A stretch of DNA of 64,000 bases from Sulfurospirillum sp. SCADC. Lineage in GTDB: Bacteria > Campylobacterota > Campylobacteria > Campylobacterales > Sulfurospirillaceae. The notes below the pieces were generated by a model, which was not told the origin of the DNA, made no database searches, and saw only the letters and a program-made list of their open reading frames with translations. Shown piece by piece: positions 1 to 8,767 of this stretch. The stretch lies in NCBI RefSeq assembly GCF_000743525.1, contig NZ_JQGK01000001.1, positions 226,075 through 290,074 on the forward strand. Direction: 5' to 3'. Position numbers and translations under genes: made by a program. How positions within the stretch are numbered: position 1 is the stretch's first letter; every line of letters begins with the position of its first letter.

Positions 1-132
1 TAAAGGTGGCATAGCGGGCATTCCTGCTGCTTTGTTACCTGATTCATTTGAGCATCCTGAGACCAAAAAAGCCCCCAATGTCGCTACTAATGCGTATGTG
101 GCATACGTCATGTATCCTTTGTTTTTAGTCAT
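1..132 (-). CDS. Efflux periplasmic adaptor lipoprotein, N-terminus only (partial)
   Basis: The minus-strand reading frame starts with ATG at 132 and runs off the left edge. It encodes 44 residues: a positively charged start, a hydrophobic stretch and the lipobox LVSGC, so the mature protein would be lipid-anchored at a Cys near residue 27. The residues after the Cys (SNESGNKAAGMPAMPP) resemble the linker of RND-type adaptor (HlyD/AcrA family) lipoproteins. A TetR-family gene directly upstream on the same strand and a palindromic operator between them fit a regulated efflux operon. The family call rests only on the N-terminus and context. Confidence 0.55.
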   Translation of the reverse strand, partial: MTKNKGYMTYATYALVATLGAFLVSGCSNESGNKAAGMPAMPPL

Positions 133-152
133 TTTTCAGCTCCATAAATTAG

Positions 153-173
153 TGTAATGTATATTACATTACA
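153..173. promoter_or_regulatory. Palindromic operator of the TetR-family regulator (putative)
   Basis: The site has two perfect 9-bp arms (TGTAATGTA and TACATTACA) around the 3-bp spacer TAT. It lies 21 bp upstream of the efflux adaptor start and downstream of the tetR gene. TetR-family dimers typically bind such palindromes over the promoter of the efflux genes they repress. No other long palindrome is present in the gap. Confidence 0.6.
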
Positions 174-244
174 TTTTGTAGGCGAATTATAGTCGCAAAA
201 GGTAAATAAGTCAAGCTTTTTTACTTTAACCGTAAAAAATGTAA

Positions 245-901
245 TTATTGATTTCTCAGCAACCCTTTGCAAAAAATAGTCACGACTTGTTTGGACGCTT
301 TTAAGTACGTTTCTTCTGAAATATCAATCGTAACACCCATGATACGTGGAAAGATAAACGGATCTTTTAGGGCATTTAAAAATTGCTGCGCACATAAGGC
401 TGTATTTTCAACATCAATACGTCCACTTTTTTTCTCATTTTCCAAATACTCTGCAATAATAAACACAGGGCGCATCATGAGATTTAAAATCGTCTCCTTC
501 TGCAACTTCGTTTCATCAAGATAACCAATAGAGATAATTAAACGGTGAAATAATACCGCATCTTCTGTACAAATCACATCAAAAAAGAGCTTTCCGATCT
601 CTGCCAAAAACTCTTCAAGTCGTCCTTCATAGCAGTGACTACGTCGCCCCCACTCACCAAATAGCTCTTCTGATTTTTCCTCAAGGATATAAATCAACAG
701 CTGCTCTTTATTTCCAAAATGTTTATACAACGTTGCCAGTGAGCCCCCTGCTTCTTTCACAATATCATTCATACTGACTTTTTCATACCCATTATCCAAA
801 AAAAGACGATACGCAACATCAACGATTTTTTGACACCGCGATTCTGCTTTTCCGCTTAATCGTTCAGATAAAGTACTGATGCAACATTTATGATCATTCA
901 T
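245..901 (-). CDS. TetR/AcrR-family transcriptional regulator
   Basis: 218 aa, the usual length for the family. The N-terminal helix-turn-helix is at about residues 27-72 (SMNDIVKEAGGSLATLYKHF is the recognition region). The remaining helical part would bind the ligand and dimerise. The start at 901 has a strong Shine-Dalgarno AAAGGAGG. The N-terminus carries a CC pair (residues 6-7), whose meaning is unknown. The gene precedes the efflux adaptor on the same strand, with a 21-bp perfect palindrome in between, so it is probably the local repressor of that efflux system. The ligand cannot be told from sequence. Confidence 0.9.
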   Translation of the reverse strand: MNDHKCCISTLSERLSGKAESRCQKIVDVAYRLFLDNGYEKVSMNDIVKEAGGSLATLYKHFGNKEQLLIYILEEKSEELFGEWGRRSHCYEGRLEEFLAEIGKLFFDVICTEDAVLFHRLIISIGYLDETKLQKETILNLMMRPVFIIAEYLENEKKSGRIDVENTALCAQQFLNALKDPFIFPRIMGVTIDISEETYLKASKQVVTIFCKGLLRNQ

Positions 902-1088
902 TACGCTTTTCCTCCTTTTACATCATTGTCTGTAATTATACACTAAATCAATTTTTATGCTTTAAGAGAGCCAATAGTACCATCTTGTCTAAGGAATAAT
1001 GTTATATCATTGCTTTACATGTAAAGTTTTTCATCTTTTAACCGATAATGCTTGCAACTGTTTGAATACTATTTTTGGAGCTGACTTT

Positions 1089-1865
1089 ATGGACTTAACC
1101 GTCATTTTGGGCATGGTCATTGCCATTACCACCATTTCCGTAGGCGATATTATGGAAGGTGGGAATCCTCTTCATATTTTGCATATCACTTCCTTTATTA
1201 TTGTTATTCCGACTGCGATGGCAGCAGCGATGACGGCAACACCTCAAGAGTATGTCAAGGGTGCGTTCAAAGAGTTTAAAGTGATTATGAAAAAATCTCC
1301 TGTTGATTTTCATGCACGCATCAAACAAATTGTTGATTTTGCTATTATCGCAAGACGCGATGGTATTTTAGCATTGGAATCACATGCGAACATTATGGAA
1401 GATGAGTTCTTTAAAAAAGGGCTGAGCATGGCGGTGGATGGTGTCGAAGCGCATGAAATTGAAGAGACGCTTGAAATCCTGATTAAAGAGACCGAAGAGT
1501 ATTACCATGGATCAGCGCATTACTGGATTCATGCCGGTGAGACGTGTCCTGTTATGGGACTCATTGGTGCAGTTTTGGGTCTTATTTTGGCACTTCAAAA
1601 ATTGGACAATCCTGCTGAAATGGCGATGGGTATTGGTGGTGCGTTTACAGCAACCGTTTTTGGTATTGCCGGTTCATACATCTTTCTAGGGCCTTGGGGA
1701 CATAAGCTCAAAGGAAAATCAAAAGATATTATTAAAGAAAAACATGTCATCTTAGCGGGCATTTTAGGCATTTCACATGGTGACAATCCTCGTACACTCG
1801 AGATGAAACTTCTCAATTATCTCTCACCACTTGAAGAGAAAAAAAGCCAATTTGATAAATCATAA
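1089..1865 (+). CDS. motA: Flagellar motor stator protein MotA
   Basis: 258 aa from the ATG at 1089, which is preceded by GGAG; an upstream in-frame ATG at 999 would add 30 residues unlike MotA. Four membrane segments are visible (about residues 4-20, 30-50, 152-170 and 180-200). A large cytoplasmic loop lies between the second and third and carries the charged residues (ARRDGILALE, about 88-97) that contact the rotor in this family. The CPVMGLIG segment holds the conserved proline near the proton channel. With MotB, encoded 11 bp downstream, it forms the proton-driven stator. Confidence 0.95.
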   Translation: MDLTVILGMVIAITTISVGDIMEGGNPLHILHITSFIIVIPTAMAAAMTATPQEYVKGAFKEFKVIMKKSPVDFHARIKQIVDFAIIARRDGILALESHANIMEDEFFKKGLSMAVDGVEAHEIEETLEILIKETEEYYHGSAHYWIHAGETCPVMGLIGAVLGLILALQKLDNPAEMAMGIGGAFTATVFGIAGSYIFLGPWGHKLKGKSKDIIKEKHVILAGILGISHGDNPRTLEMKLLNYLSPLEEKKSQFDKS

Positions 1866-1876
1866 GGAACGACACC

Positions 1877-2674
1877 GTGGGTAAGAAATGTAAAAAAGTA
1901 GTCTGTGAAGCCGGTGAAAAATGGGCAGTACCCTTTGCTGACTTTTTTAGCCTTTTACTCGCACTTTTCATTGCCCTTTTTGCCATTGCCTCAACCAATA
2001 CTGAAAAAATGAAAGCGCTCAAAGAAGAGTTTGTCAAAATCTACGACTACAGTGCCAAGCCTGAAGAGGCGACACCTGTTATGAATATGGCGGTTAAATC
2101 AGGGGATGCTTCCAAAGATCAAGATAAAGACAAAGGCAATGCAGGGGGAAGTTCTGCACAACTTGAAGAGATCGCGAGAATGGCTCAAATGATTGAGAAA
2201 ATGAACATCGGTGAAGGCTCTTTGGAGCAAAAAATTGACGGTGCCATCATCAAACTCCCCACCAAAATGCTTTTTGCACCCGGTTCTGCTGACATTATTA
2301 ACAGTGATTCAATGCTTTTCTTAAAACGTGTTTCAGACATTATCGCGATGCTTCCTAAAAATGTTGAAGTGATCGTTAAAGGCTACACTGACACGACACC
2401 GCCACCAAGTGGTTCTAAATTTCAAGACAATCTAGAACTCTCCAGTGCTAGAGCTAACGCAGTCATTCGCGTACTGGTGCGCAATGGCATCGCCAAAGAT
2501 CGCTTAAGCTCCGCAGGCTATGGTGACACTAAACCACTTGCGAGCAACGATACGGCAGAAGGTCGTGAGAAAAATGGACGCGTTGAGTTTACCATGCGCA
2601 TTTCAGGACCTGATAACGCTGCTAAAAAATCTATTTTAGACACACTGAACACACTCAATAAAAATGCAGAATAG
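1877..2674 (+). CDS. motB: Flagellar motor stator protein MotB
   Basis: 265 aa with a GTG start at 1877, 11 bp after motA, preceded by AAGGAAC. The single N-terminal membrane helix carries the essential proton-accepting aspartate in VPFADFFSLLLAL (Asp22). A polar linker rich in Lys/Asp/Gly (about residues 75-95) leads to the periplasmic OmpA-like peptidoglycan-binding domain. Its motifs are LSSARANAVIRVL and GYGDTKPLASNDTAEGRE. It anchors the MotA4B2 stator to the cell wall. It is co-transcribed with motA. Confidence 0.95.
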   Translation: MGKKCKKVVCEAGEKWAVPFADFFSLLLALFIALFAIASTNTEKMKALKEEFVKIYDYSAKPEEATPVMNMAVKSGDASKDQDKDKGNAGGSSAQLEEIARMAQMIEKMNIGEGSLEQKIDGAIIKLPTKMLFAPGSADIINSDSMLFLKRVSDIIAMLPKNVEVIVKGYTDTTPPPSGSKFQDNLELSSARANAVIRVLVRNGIAKDRLSSAGYGDTKPLASNDTAEGREKNGRVEFTMRISGPDNAAKKSILDTLNTLNKNAE

Positions 2675-2694
2675 CCTTCTAACAAAATTTTTTT

Positions 2695-2790
2695 GCAAGC
2701 AGAAAAAGTACCGAGGTGCGTGGGCTTTCTGCTCAAGATTACGCAGTGTTAACGTAGTTTTTAAAGCTTTGCTTTAAAAACGTGTAAAAA
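2695..2790. repeat. Intergenic hairpin repeat, copy 1
   Basis: About 90 bp that recurs with high identity at 8768-8864. Shared segments are GTGCGTGGGCTTTCTGC and the hairpin GTTTTTAAAGC-TTT-GCTTTAAAAAC (near 2757-2781). It lies just after motB, so the hairpin can act as its terminator. No coding potential is evident. The conserved non-hairpin part argues for a dispersed repeat rather than two independent terminators. Confidence 0.7.
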
Positions 2791-2896
2791 GTTCTGTAAG
2801 AACTCTAATAGTTAATCTAGTTCTTGTAAAACTTTTTTTATAATACCACTCGCCTCTTTGAAGGCAAAAAATCTTTACATGTAATGAGCTTTCACC

Positions 2897-4729
2897 ATGA
2901 TTCAAGTTATCAATCTATCCAAACACTTTGGGGCACAAACCCTTTTTGAAAACATTAGTTTTACCCTAGCCCATGGCAATAAAATAGGCTTTGTCGGACG
3001 CAATGGCTCGGGGAAATCGACCCTTTTTAAAATTCTTTTGGGTGAAGAAGAAGCCGATGCTGGCGATATTCTGATTCCAAAGAACTATACGATTGGCGCC
3101 CTTCGTCAGCATATTGAGTTCACTCATAAAACCGTGCGTGCGGAGTGTGCTTCGGCACTACAAGGCGATGAAGTCTTTGATGTCTACAAGATCGAAAAGA
3201 TGCTTTTTGGGCTTGGTTTTTCACTCGACGATTTAGACAAAGATCCGATAAGCTTTTCAGGAGGCTATCAAATTCGTCTCAATCTTGTCAAACTCCTTGC
3301 GACCAACCCTTCCCTTTTGCTGTTAGATGAACCGACCAACTACCTTGACATCGTCTCAATGCGTTGGCTTCAAAACTTTTTGAGAGAGTTTAAAGGCGAA
3401 ATCATTCTTATCACCCATGATCGTGACTTTATGGATGCCGTTACCACACACACGATGGGGCTCAGGCGTCAAAGCTTGATGATGATAGAGGGAAACAGCC
3501 ATAAATACTATGCAAAACTTGAAGAAGATGATGAGCGTTACCTTAAAACCAAAGCCAATTTAGATAAAAAACGAGCCGAACTCGAAGACTTCGTGACACG
3601 GCAAAAAGCACGCGCGTCCAAAGCGGTGATGGCACAAAGCAAAGCCAAACAGCTTGAAAAAATGGGCGAAATGGATGATCTTGAAGAAGAAAGCAATCTC
3701 TCATTTTCGTTTAACTACAAAAAAACACCTGCCAAAATCGTGCTCGATGCTCACGATGTCCGCTTTGGGTATGACCCAGAACGACCTTTGTTTCAAAACC
3801 TCTCGTTTAAACTTGAAAAAGGAAAATGCCTTGCGATCATTGGTAAAAATGGCAAAGGAAAATCAACCCTTCTCAACGTTTTAGCAGGCGAACTGCCACT
3901 GCAACACGGAAGCCTGAACTATCATCCTGAGACTGCGTTTGCACACTTTGGACAAACGAACATTCAACGACTCAATCTTAAAAATAACGTTATGGATGAA
4001 ATTTACGAGGTTGACCCACTGCTAGGCATCACCAAAGTGCGTGCCATTTGCGGTGGTATGATGTTCAGTGGCAAGATGGCAGAAAAAGAGATCAACATTC
4101 TCTCAGGAGGTGAGCGCAGTCGCGTCATGTTGGGTAAAATCATCGCGACACCTGCAAATCTTCTTTTCTTGGATGAGCCGACCAACCACCTCGATATGTA
4201 CTCCATCGACTCTTTGTGTGAGGCGATCAAAAGCTTTGAAGGCTCTACCATTTTGGTCACTCACTCGGAGATGATGCTTCGAGAACTTGCCGATGCACTC
4301 ATTATCTTTCATCACGACAAAGCTGAATTTTTTGAGGGCAATTACACGGAGTTTTTAGAGAAAATTGGCTGGGAAGAAGAGAGCGAAAGCGCTCCTAAAA
4401 AAGTGGTTTCCAATGACTACAATGAGAGTAAAAAACTGCGCGCCAAACTGATTCAAGAGCGAAGTTCCAAACTCTCACCGCTTAAAAAACAGATCGAGCA
4501 GTGCGAAGCGAAGATCATGACGCTTGAAGAAGCAATGAAAACAAACAATGAAGCGCTGATCGCGTGTTCATCGGGAAATGAGATCGGCGAATTGCATCGC
4601 CTCTCTAAAGCATTAAAAGACGATGAAGCGCTGCTTGAAAAACTCTACGAGCAGTTTGAATGCTTACATGTAAACCATGACACACTCTTTGAAAGCTATG
4701 AAACGCAATTGAAAAACATTCAAAATTAG
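2897..4729 (+). CDS. ABC-F family ATPase (ribosome-associated type)
   Basis: 610 aa with two nucleotide-binding domains on one chain and no membrane segments. NBD1 has Walker A GRNGSGKST (about 34-42), signature FSGGYQIRL and Walker B LLLLDEPTNYLD. NBD2 has Walker A GKNGKGKST, signature LSGGERSRV and LLFLDEPTNHLD. The charged helical linker between them (about 215-265, RYLKTKANLDKKRAELEDF) is the arm that reaches the ribosomal P/E site in EttA/Uup/YheS relatives. A C-terminal coiled coil (about 510-605) resembles Uup. The exact subfamily cannot be fixed by eye. Codon use looks like its neighbours. Confidence 0.92.
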   Translation: MIQVINLSKHFGAQTLFENISFTLAHGNKIGFVGRNGSGKSTLFKILLGEEEADAGDILIPKNYTIGALRQHIEFTHKTVRAECASALQGDEVFDVYKIEKMLFGLGFSLDDLDKDPISFSGGYQIRLNLVKLLATNPSLLLLDEPTNYLDIVSMRWLQNFLREFKGEIILITHDRDFMDAVTTHTMGLRRQSLMMIEGNSHKYYAKLEEDDERYLKTKANLDKKRAELEDFVTRQKARASKAVMAQSKAKQLEKMGEMDDLEEESNLSFSFNYKKTPAKIVLDAHDVRFGYDPERPLFQNLSFKLEKGKCLAIIGKNGKGKSTLLNVLAGELPLQHGSLNYHPETAFAHFGQTNIQRLNLKNNVMDEIYEVDPLLGITKVRAICGGMMFSGKMAEKEINILSGGERSRVMLGKIIATPANLLFLDEPTNHLDMYSIDSLCEAIKSFEGSTILVTHSEMMLRELADALIIFHHDKAEFFEGNYTEFLEKIGWEEESESAPKKVVSNDYNESKKLRAKLIQERSSKLSPLKKQIEQCEAKIMTLEEAMKTNNEALIACSSGNEIGELHRLSKALKDDEALLEKLYEQFECLHVNHDTLFESYETQLKNIQN

Positions 4730-4763
4730 TGTAGAATTGCAAAAAAAGCAAAGGTGAAAAAGT

Positions 4764-5066
4764 ATGCGTGACTTGAAAGAACTTCTTTTAGAGAGCGGTT
4801 GCTCTAGCGAATTTATCCTCGATGCGATGCGCTTTGAGCATCTCTTTACCGGAGATATTGATGCGTTTCTTGACAAAGTGGAAGATATTTTAATGAACGA
4901 AGAGGACTATGAAGAAGGGTTAAACGAAGACGAAGACGATTTTGATGAAGAGGAAGACGATCCGATTTATCAAAGTGATTATAACTACGATGGTAATGAA
5001 GACAACATCTACTTTGAAGACGAAGACGGTGAAGAAGCTTTTGAAGACGACGAGGATGAAGAGTAA
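4764..5066 (+). CDS. Highly acidic small protein of unknown function
   Basis: 100 aa starting at ATG 4764, 34 bp after the ABC-F gene, with the ribosome site AAGGTG. Residues 1-45 look helical (LKELLLESGCSSEFILDAM). From residue 46 the chain is almost only Glu, Asp, Tyr, Asn and Gly, ending in DEDEE. There is no signal peptide or membrane helix. The spacing suggests co-transcription with the ABC-F ATPase. I do not recognise a family. Acidic tails of this kind occur in DNA or rRNA mimics and in chaperone-like proteins, but nothing here decides the role. Confidence 0.75.
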   Translation: MRDLKELLLESGCSSEFILDAMRFEHLFTGDIDAFLDKVEDILMNEEDYEEGLNEDEDDFDEEEDDPIYQSDYNYDGNEDNIYFEDEDGEEAFEDDEDEE

Positions 5067-5069
5067 TCT

Positions 5070-5810
5070 TCACACCTCGATTGAAAAACCCTTCTTTATG
5101 TAAGGATATTTCAGCCTTATTTTTTTTACATGTAAAGGAAGTAAGGTTTTACAACTCGCATGAATCAAATAACCCTTTTTAGGGGAAATCTCATCAATAT
5201 ACGCCCCAGCACTCTCCCAGTTCAAATGCTTTTTCGACTCAAACCACAGTGTATATGCTGCGTCTAAAAAAAGATGATCAATGTTTTGCGTTTTTAAATA
5301 CGCCAGCGATACCTCAGGAATGCTCTCACAATCGGTCAAATACGCCACAACACCTTTACATGTAACGATCATATATCCATGCGTTGGCTTGGAGTGAAAG
5401 AGCGGTACTGCAACGATTTTAACCCCCTCAATTTCAATGGATGAAAAGGGTTCAAGCACGAGGTAGTCAATGGAATCTTTATACAGGAAAAGATCGCCAA
5501 ATCCCTGCTCGTCGTTGGGAATATAACACGTTATGGACTCTGTAGATTTGCGCAAACGCAGCAATCCCAAGCAGTGATCGGCATGAAAATGGGTGAGAAA
5601 AACCGCGCGAATTTTTGTCGTATTGAACCGCTCACACAACAGATCATAGCCTGCATCAAACAAAATGACACTGCCATCGTCTAGCTCTAAATAAGCACTC
5701 GTGGAGCGATTGCTCACCCCTTCAACACGTGCTGTTTCACAGATCGCACAATGACACTGATGCAATGGAATGCCGCCCGTATCGGCGGTTCCTAAAAATT
5801 CAAATTTCAA
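5070..5810 (-). CDS. MBL-fold metallohydrolase, PhnP-like
   Basis: 246 aa. It carries the metallo-beta-lactamase signature HFHADH at residues 74-79, giving the two-metal site, and later His residues (LFHSKPTH, HASCKTL). The N-terminal LGTADTGGIP plus a Cys cluster (C19, C21, C24) match PhnP-type phosphodiesterases, which bind a structural zinc with such cysteines. The function is probably hydrolysis of a cyclic or linear phosphodiester in the cytoplasm. The gene converges on the acidic-protein gene, with only 3 bp between the stops. Confidence 0.82.
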   Translation of the reverse strand: MKFEFLGTADTGGIPLHQCHCAICETARVEGVSNRSTSAYLELDDGSVILFDAGYDLLCERFNTTKIRAVFLTHFHADHCLGLLRLRKSTESITCYIPNDEQGFGDLFLYKDSIDYLVLEPFSSIEIEGVKIVAVPLFHSKPTHGYMIVTCKGVVAYLTDCESIPEVSLAYLKTQNIDHLFLDAAYTLWFESKKHLNWESAGAYIDEISPKKGYLIHASCKTLLPLHVKKIRLKYPYIKKGFSIEV

Positions 5811-5819
5811 AAATGCTTC

Positions 5820-6923
5820 CTATGCGTTTTGTTGTTTTTCATTGAGCATTTGATTGAGCAAACCAAAGAGCGTTTTCGATGCCTCTTCGGCTTTGACAAA
5901 ATGGTTAATGACGACACTGATATCGTTCAAACAGGTGCCCTCTTTAACGCATTTGATCGCTTGATTGATCTCACCATGAACAATTTTATGCGGTTCATCC
6001 AACGCTTTAAACGCAGATGTCGCGCTAAAATTCTCTTTGCCAACCCCTGCATACCATTTGCCCAAACGGCAATTGGTATGATCGCTCAGCTCTTTATGCT
6101 CTTTATCAAACACAGAGCCATACCCAGCAACTTTAAAAAGAACATGATCCAGTTTTGCCAAAGCCGTAAAGACTTCGAAACTGATATTTTGAGAGTCATC
6201 TTTAATGGTGGTCGCACTGTGTTGCAACGCGCCAAATTCAACTTTAAAATTTTCAATGTGTTGGTTAGACTCTACCGCAACACTTTCAACCTCTTCGTTT
6301 TGTTTAAACATCAAATTGGCATTTTGTTTGAGCACATTGATGTTCATCTCAACTTCAGCCGTTGCTTTTTGCGTTCGCTCAGCCAATTTGCGCACTTCAT
6401 CTGCAACGACCGCAAAACCACGTCCATGCTCCCCTGCCCTAGCAGCTTCGATCGCGGCATTGAGCGCCAGCAGATTCGTTTGATCGGAAATATCTTTGAT
6501 CAGATTGATCACACTGGCGATTTCATCGACACTGCGGTGAAGGTTTTCCGCCATATGACGTGATTCGACCGCAGAGTGTGAGATGTTTGACAGTGAGCCT
6601 AAAAGGTTGTTGGAGATCATATTAAGATTCGTGATGCTCTCTACGGTCGAAACACTGATCTGCACGATCTCTTTGGAAGCTTCAAGGTTTTGTTCGATGT
6701 CATGCTGAATCTCTTTCACACTGTTACCACAACCACTCAACATACTGTTAATAAGCTCGGTTTTTAGGCGATTTTCACTAAGAGTTCTGTGGGTGTTTTC
6801 TTCAGATTGTAGGAGTTTTTCCAGTTGAGCCTGTAAAGCCGTTGCTTCGTGTTTTAAGCGTTCATTTTCAGCGCGTAAACCTACATTTTCTTCATGAAGT
6901 AAGGCTTTATTTCGTCCAAACAT
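5820..6923 (-). CDS. Soluble methyl-accepting chemotaxis protein with C-terminal CZB domain
   Basis: 367 aa without membrane helices. Residues 8-60 form a coiled coil. The chemoreceptor signalling hairpin tip is around residues 140-190 ([32 protein letters not shown]). The last 110 residues hold the chemoreceptor zinc-binding domain, with conserved His in KLDHVLF, the hallmark [10 protein letters not shown] and PHKIVH. This matches TlpD of Helicobacter, a cytoplasmic receptor for oxidants and zinc. It would couple internal redox or metal state to CheA/CheW. It stops 10 bp before the PhnP-like gene, which may be co-transcribed. Confidence 0.93.
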   Translation of the reverse strand: MFGRNKALLHEENVGLRAENERLKHEATALQAQLEKLLQSEENTHRTLSENRLKTELINSMLSGCGNSVKEIQHDIEQNLEASKEIVQISVSTVESITNLNMISNNLLGSLSNISHSAVESRHMAENLHRSVDEIASVINLIKDISDQTNLLALNAAIEAARAGEHGRGFAVVADEVRKLAERTQKATAEVEMNINVLKQNANLMFKQNEEVESVAVESNQHIENFKVEFGALQHSATTIKDDSQNISFEVFTALAKLDHVLFKVAGYGSVFDKEHKELSDHTNCRLGKWYAGVGKENFSATSAFKALDEPHKIVHGEINQAIKCVKEGTCLNDISVVINHFVKAEEASKTLFGLLNQMLNEKQQNA

Positions 6924-7000
6924 ATGATTCCTTTTTGTATAGATAGGTTAGATTTTACCGTAAGCTATCCCTAAGAATGCTTACATGTAAAGGTTACTTT

Positions 7001-7099
7001 TTACTGAAATTGCCCAAGTTTGATATTGAGATTTTCCGCCAGCTTCGAGAGATGATCGGCTGCACTTGCGATCTCTTCCACGCTTCTGGCATTCTCACT
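7001..7099 (-). pseudogene. C-terminal remnant of a chemoreceptor gene
   Basis: The minus strand has a 32-codon open stretch ending in TAA at 7001-7003. It reads SENARSVEEIASAADHLSKL and then AENLNIKLGQFQ, the standard C-terminal end of methyl-accepting chemotaxis proteins. It is closed upstream by an in-frame TAG at 7100-7102 and has no start codon. It lies between the intact CZB receptor and the HD-GYP gene. It is most simply the leftover of a deleted receptor. Confidence 0.75.
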
Positions 7100-7167
7100 C
7101 TAATAGCTGTTTGGATAGACGCATATTCAACTCCTTTTGTTAATTTGATTTTTGTGTAATCCATACT

Positions 7168-8292
7168 TTAATTATGCTTATTATACTGATCTTCAATGGA
7201 GCATGGTTGTGAGTGCGTTAGAAAGTTTTCAAAATTTTCCCAGGCATCTAAGCTAAAATCTTTTAAAGCAAAATGCTTCATACTGACATCAATACCATTA
7301 AAGCCAACGCTAATTTTCTCCTTAACTTGCGATTCATCAATCTCTACATGTAAAGCATTGAGAACCACAAAATCATCACCAAAAATTCGAAAAACAAAAG
7401 GTGTGTGGAAGAGTATTTTTAAGCGTAGTGCAACTTCACTGAGCAGTTTATCACCTAGCTTCCAACCAAAATTTTGATTGTATGTGTGAACATGGTGCAG
7501 TTGAATAAAATAGCAACACCGAAATCGTTTGCTGGTATGATTGTCATGCAAAAAATGACTAAGATACTCTCCGCTGTATGCAGAGGTCAATGTGTCTTTG
7601 TAAAAGTAGGCAAATCGCTCTTCTTGAACATCTGTCTCTGGTAATTGATGAATAAAAGAGAGCTCTTGATAGGTGCTAAAAACGTTGATGGCACTGCTGA
7701 TTATCAAAGGATCAAACTGCGTTCCACTGCATTTTTGCAACTCTTTAATGGCACTCGCGATACTTTTACGTGGTTTGTAAATGCGGTTCGTGGTCATTGC
7801 ATCAAACGCATCGGCAATCGCAATAATGCGCGAGAGAAAAGGGATGCAGTCGCCTTTAAGACCATCGGGGTACCCAGATCCGTCGAAATACTCATGATGG
7901 TGGCGAACAAGAGGCATATACGGTTTAAACGCAGAGATAAAACTGAGCATTTTTTCACCATCCGTTGAATGATTTTTAATGATAGCATACTCAGTACGAT
8001 TGAATTTTCGAGGTTTCAGTAAAATGGATTCAGGGGTTAGAAGTTTTCCAATATCATGCAACAGCCCTGCTTGATACACCAAACTTTGTTCATCTTCACT
8101 GCATCCCATCGCTTCAGCAATTTTAGTGCTGTACATTGCCACACGTTTGGAATGACCCGCAGTATAGGCATCTTTCTCTTCAATAATGGTTGTAAACATC
8201 TCAACAATTTCTTGCTCAATGATCGAAAAAGTATTCACATCAGACTCTTTTTTATGTTTTAAGCAGACGTAATAAGGGGTCAAATGAATCAT
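7168..8292 (-). CDS. HD-GYP phosphodiesterase with degenerate GGDEF domain
   Basis: 374 aa, soluble. Residues 30-200 form an HD-GYP domain with HDIGK and the GSGYPDGLKG loop, so hydrolysis of cyclic di-GMP is expected. Residues 225-365 look like a GGDEF domain (YNQNFGWKLGDKLLSEVA) whose active-site loop reads FGDDF instead of GGDEF, so it is probably a sensory or GTP-binding domain rather than a cyclase. There is no strong ribosome site before the ATG at 8292; a GTG about 18 codons later is an alternative. It is divergent from a small XRE regulator, with three palindromes in the shared promoter region. Confidence 0.9.
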   Translation of the reverse strand: MIHLTPYYVCLKHKKESDVNTFSIIEQEIVEMFTTIIEEKDAYTAGHSKRVAMYSTKIAEAMGCSEDEQSLVYQAGLLHDIGKLLTPESILLKPRKFNRTEYAIIKNHSTDGEKMLSFISAFKPYMPLVRHHHEYFDGSGYPDGLKGDCIPFLSRIIAIADAFDAMTTNRIYKPRKSIASAIKELQKCSGTQFDPLIISSAINVFSTYQELSFIHQLPETDVQEERFAYFYKDTLTSAYSGEYLSHFLHDNHTSKRFRCCYFIQLHHVHTYNQNFGWKLGDKLLSEVALRLKILFHTPFVFRIFGDDFVVLNALHVEIDESQVKEKISVGFNGIDVSMKHFALKDFSLDAWENFENFLTHSQPCSIEDQYNKHN

Positions 8293-8319
8293 ACATGATT
8301 AAATATTAAAAAAAGATAA

Positions 8320-8465
8320 TCTATTATAATAGAGTATTTAAAATGAAATGGTTTCATCAGAATACGATAAAAACGTTTCAGTAAGTATCTACTCTACGAT
8401 AATAGATTGTAATGAAGTTTCAAGAATACTAGACTTCATCGTTCTTAAAAATCTATCATAATAGA
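8320..8465. promoter_or_regulatory. Three operator-like palindromes between HD-GYP and XRE genes
   Basis: The divergent gap holds TCTATTATAATAGA (8320-8333, perfect palindrome), TCTACGATAATAGA (8393-8406, two mismatches) and TCTATCATAATAGA (8452-8465, one mismatch). Sites 1 and 3 lie close to the starts of the HD-GYP and XRE genes, site 3 ending 9 bp before the XRE start codon. Spacing is about 60-70 bp. The simplest reading is operators for the XRE protein controlling itself and the HD-GYP gene. Confidence 0.65.
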
Positions 8466-8474
8466 GTAAATGGC

Positions 8475-8747
8475 ATGAGAAAAAAATTTAATGATATTAA
8501 TATTTCGGCAGTAGAGTGTAGCGTTGAAGAGACGAAACTCTTCTATCAAAAGATTGGGCGCACGGTTCAACAAATACGAAAAAAAAGGGGACTAAGCCAA
8601 CTTGAACTCTCCTATCTTATAGGCTTTAAATCGACATCGCTTGTAGCAGGTGCAGAAGCGGGGTACAGCAATATCCGTTTCTCGTTAGAACACCTCTATA
8701 AAATTGCCAAAGTTTTGCAAGTAGATGTTAAAGAATTTTTCGAATAA
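8475..8747 (+). CDS. Small XRE-family (HTH_3) regulator
   Basis: 90 aa. The helix-turn-helix occupies about residues 24-85 (IGRTVQQIRKKRGLSQLELSYLIG, helix 3 around STSLVAGAEAG), preceded by a 20-residue N-terminal extension. It ends shortly after VDVKEFFE. It has a paralogue at 14309-14581 with the same layout, including an N-terminal KLFYQKIGRTV/KDFYRRIAYNV segment and a FYxxI motif. Each is divergent from a cyclic di-GMP gene, so this one probably regulates the HD-GYP gene and itself through the palindromes between them. Confidence 0.88.
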   Translation: MRKKFNDINISAVECSVEETKLFYQKIGRTVQQIRKKRGLSQLELSYLIGFKSTSLVAGAEAGYSNIRFSLEHLYKIAKVLQVDVKEFFE

Positions 8748-8767
8748 AATTTTTAAAAACCAATGTT

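Noticed and set aside
999..1088. Upstream in-frame extension of motA with ATG at 999
   Set aside because: The extra 30 residues do not look like MotA and the GGAG ribosome site fits the ATG at 1089.
7345..7356. Counting CTACATGTAAA and GTACATGTAAAC as full repeat copies
   Set aside because: They keep only the central TACATGTA, so they were listed separately from the 40 full TTACATGTAA sites.
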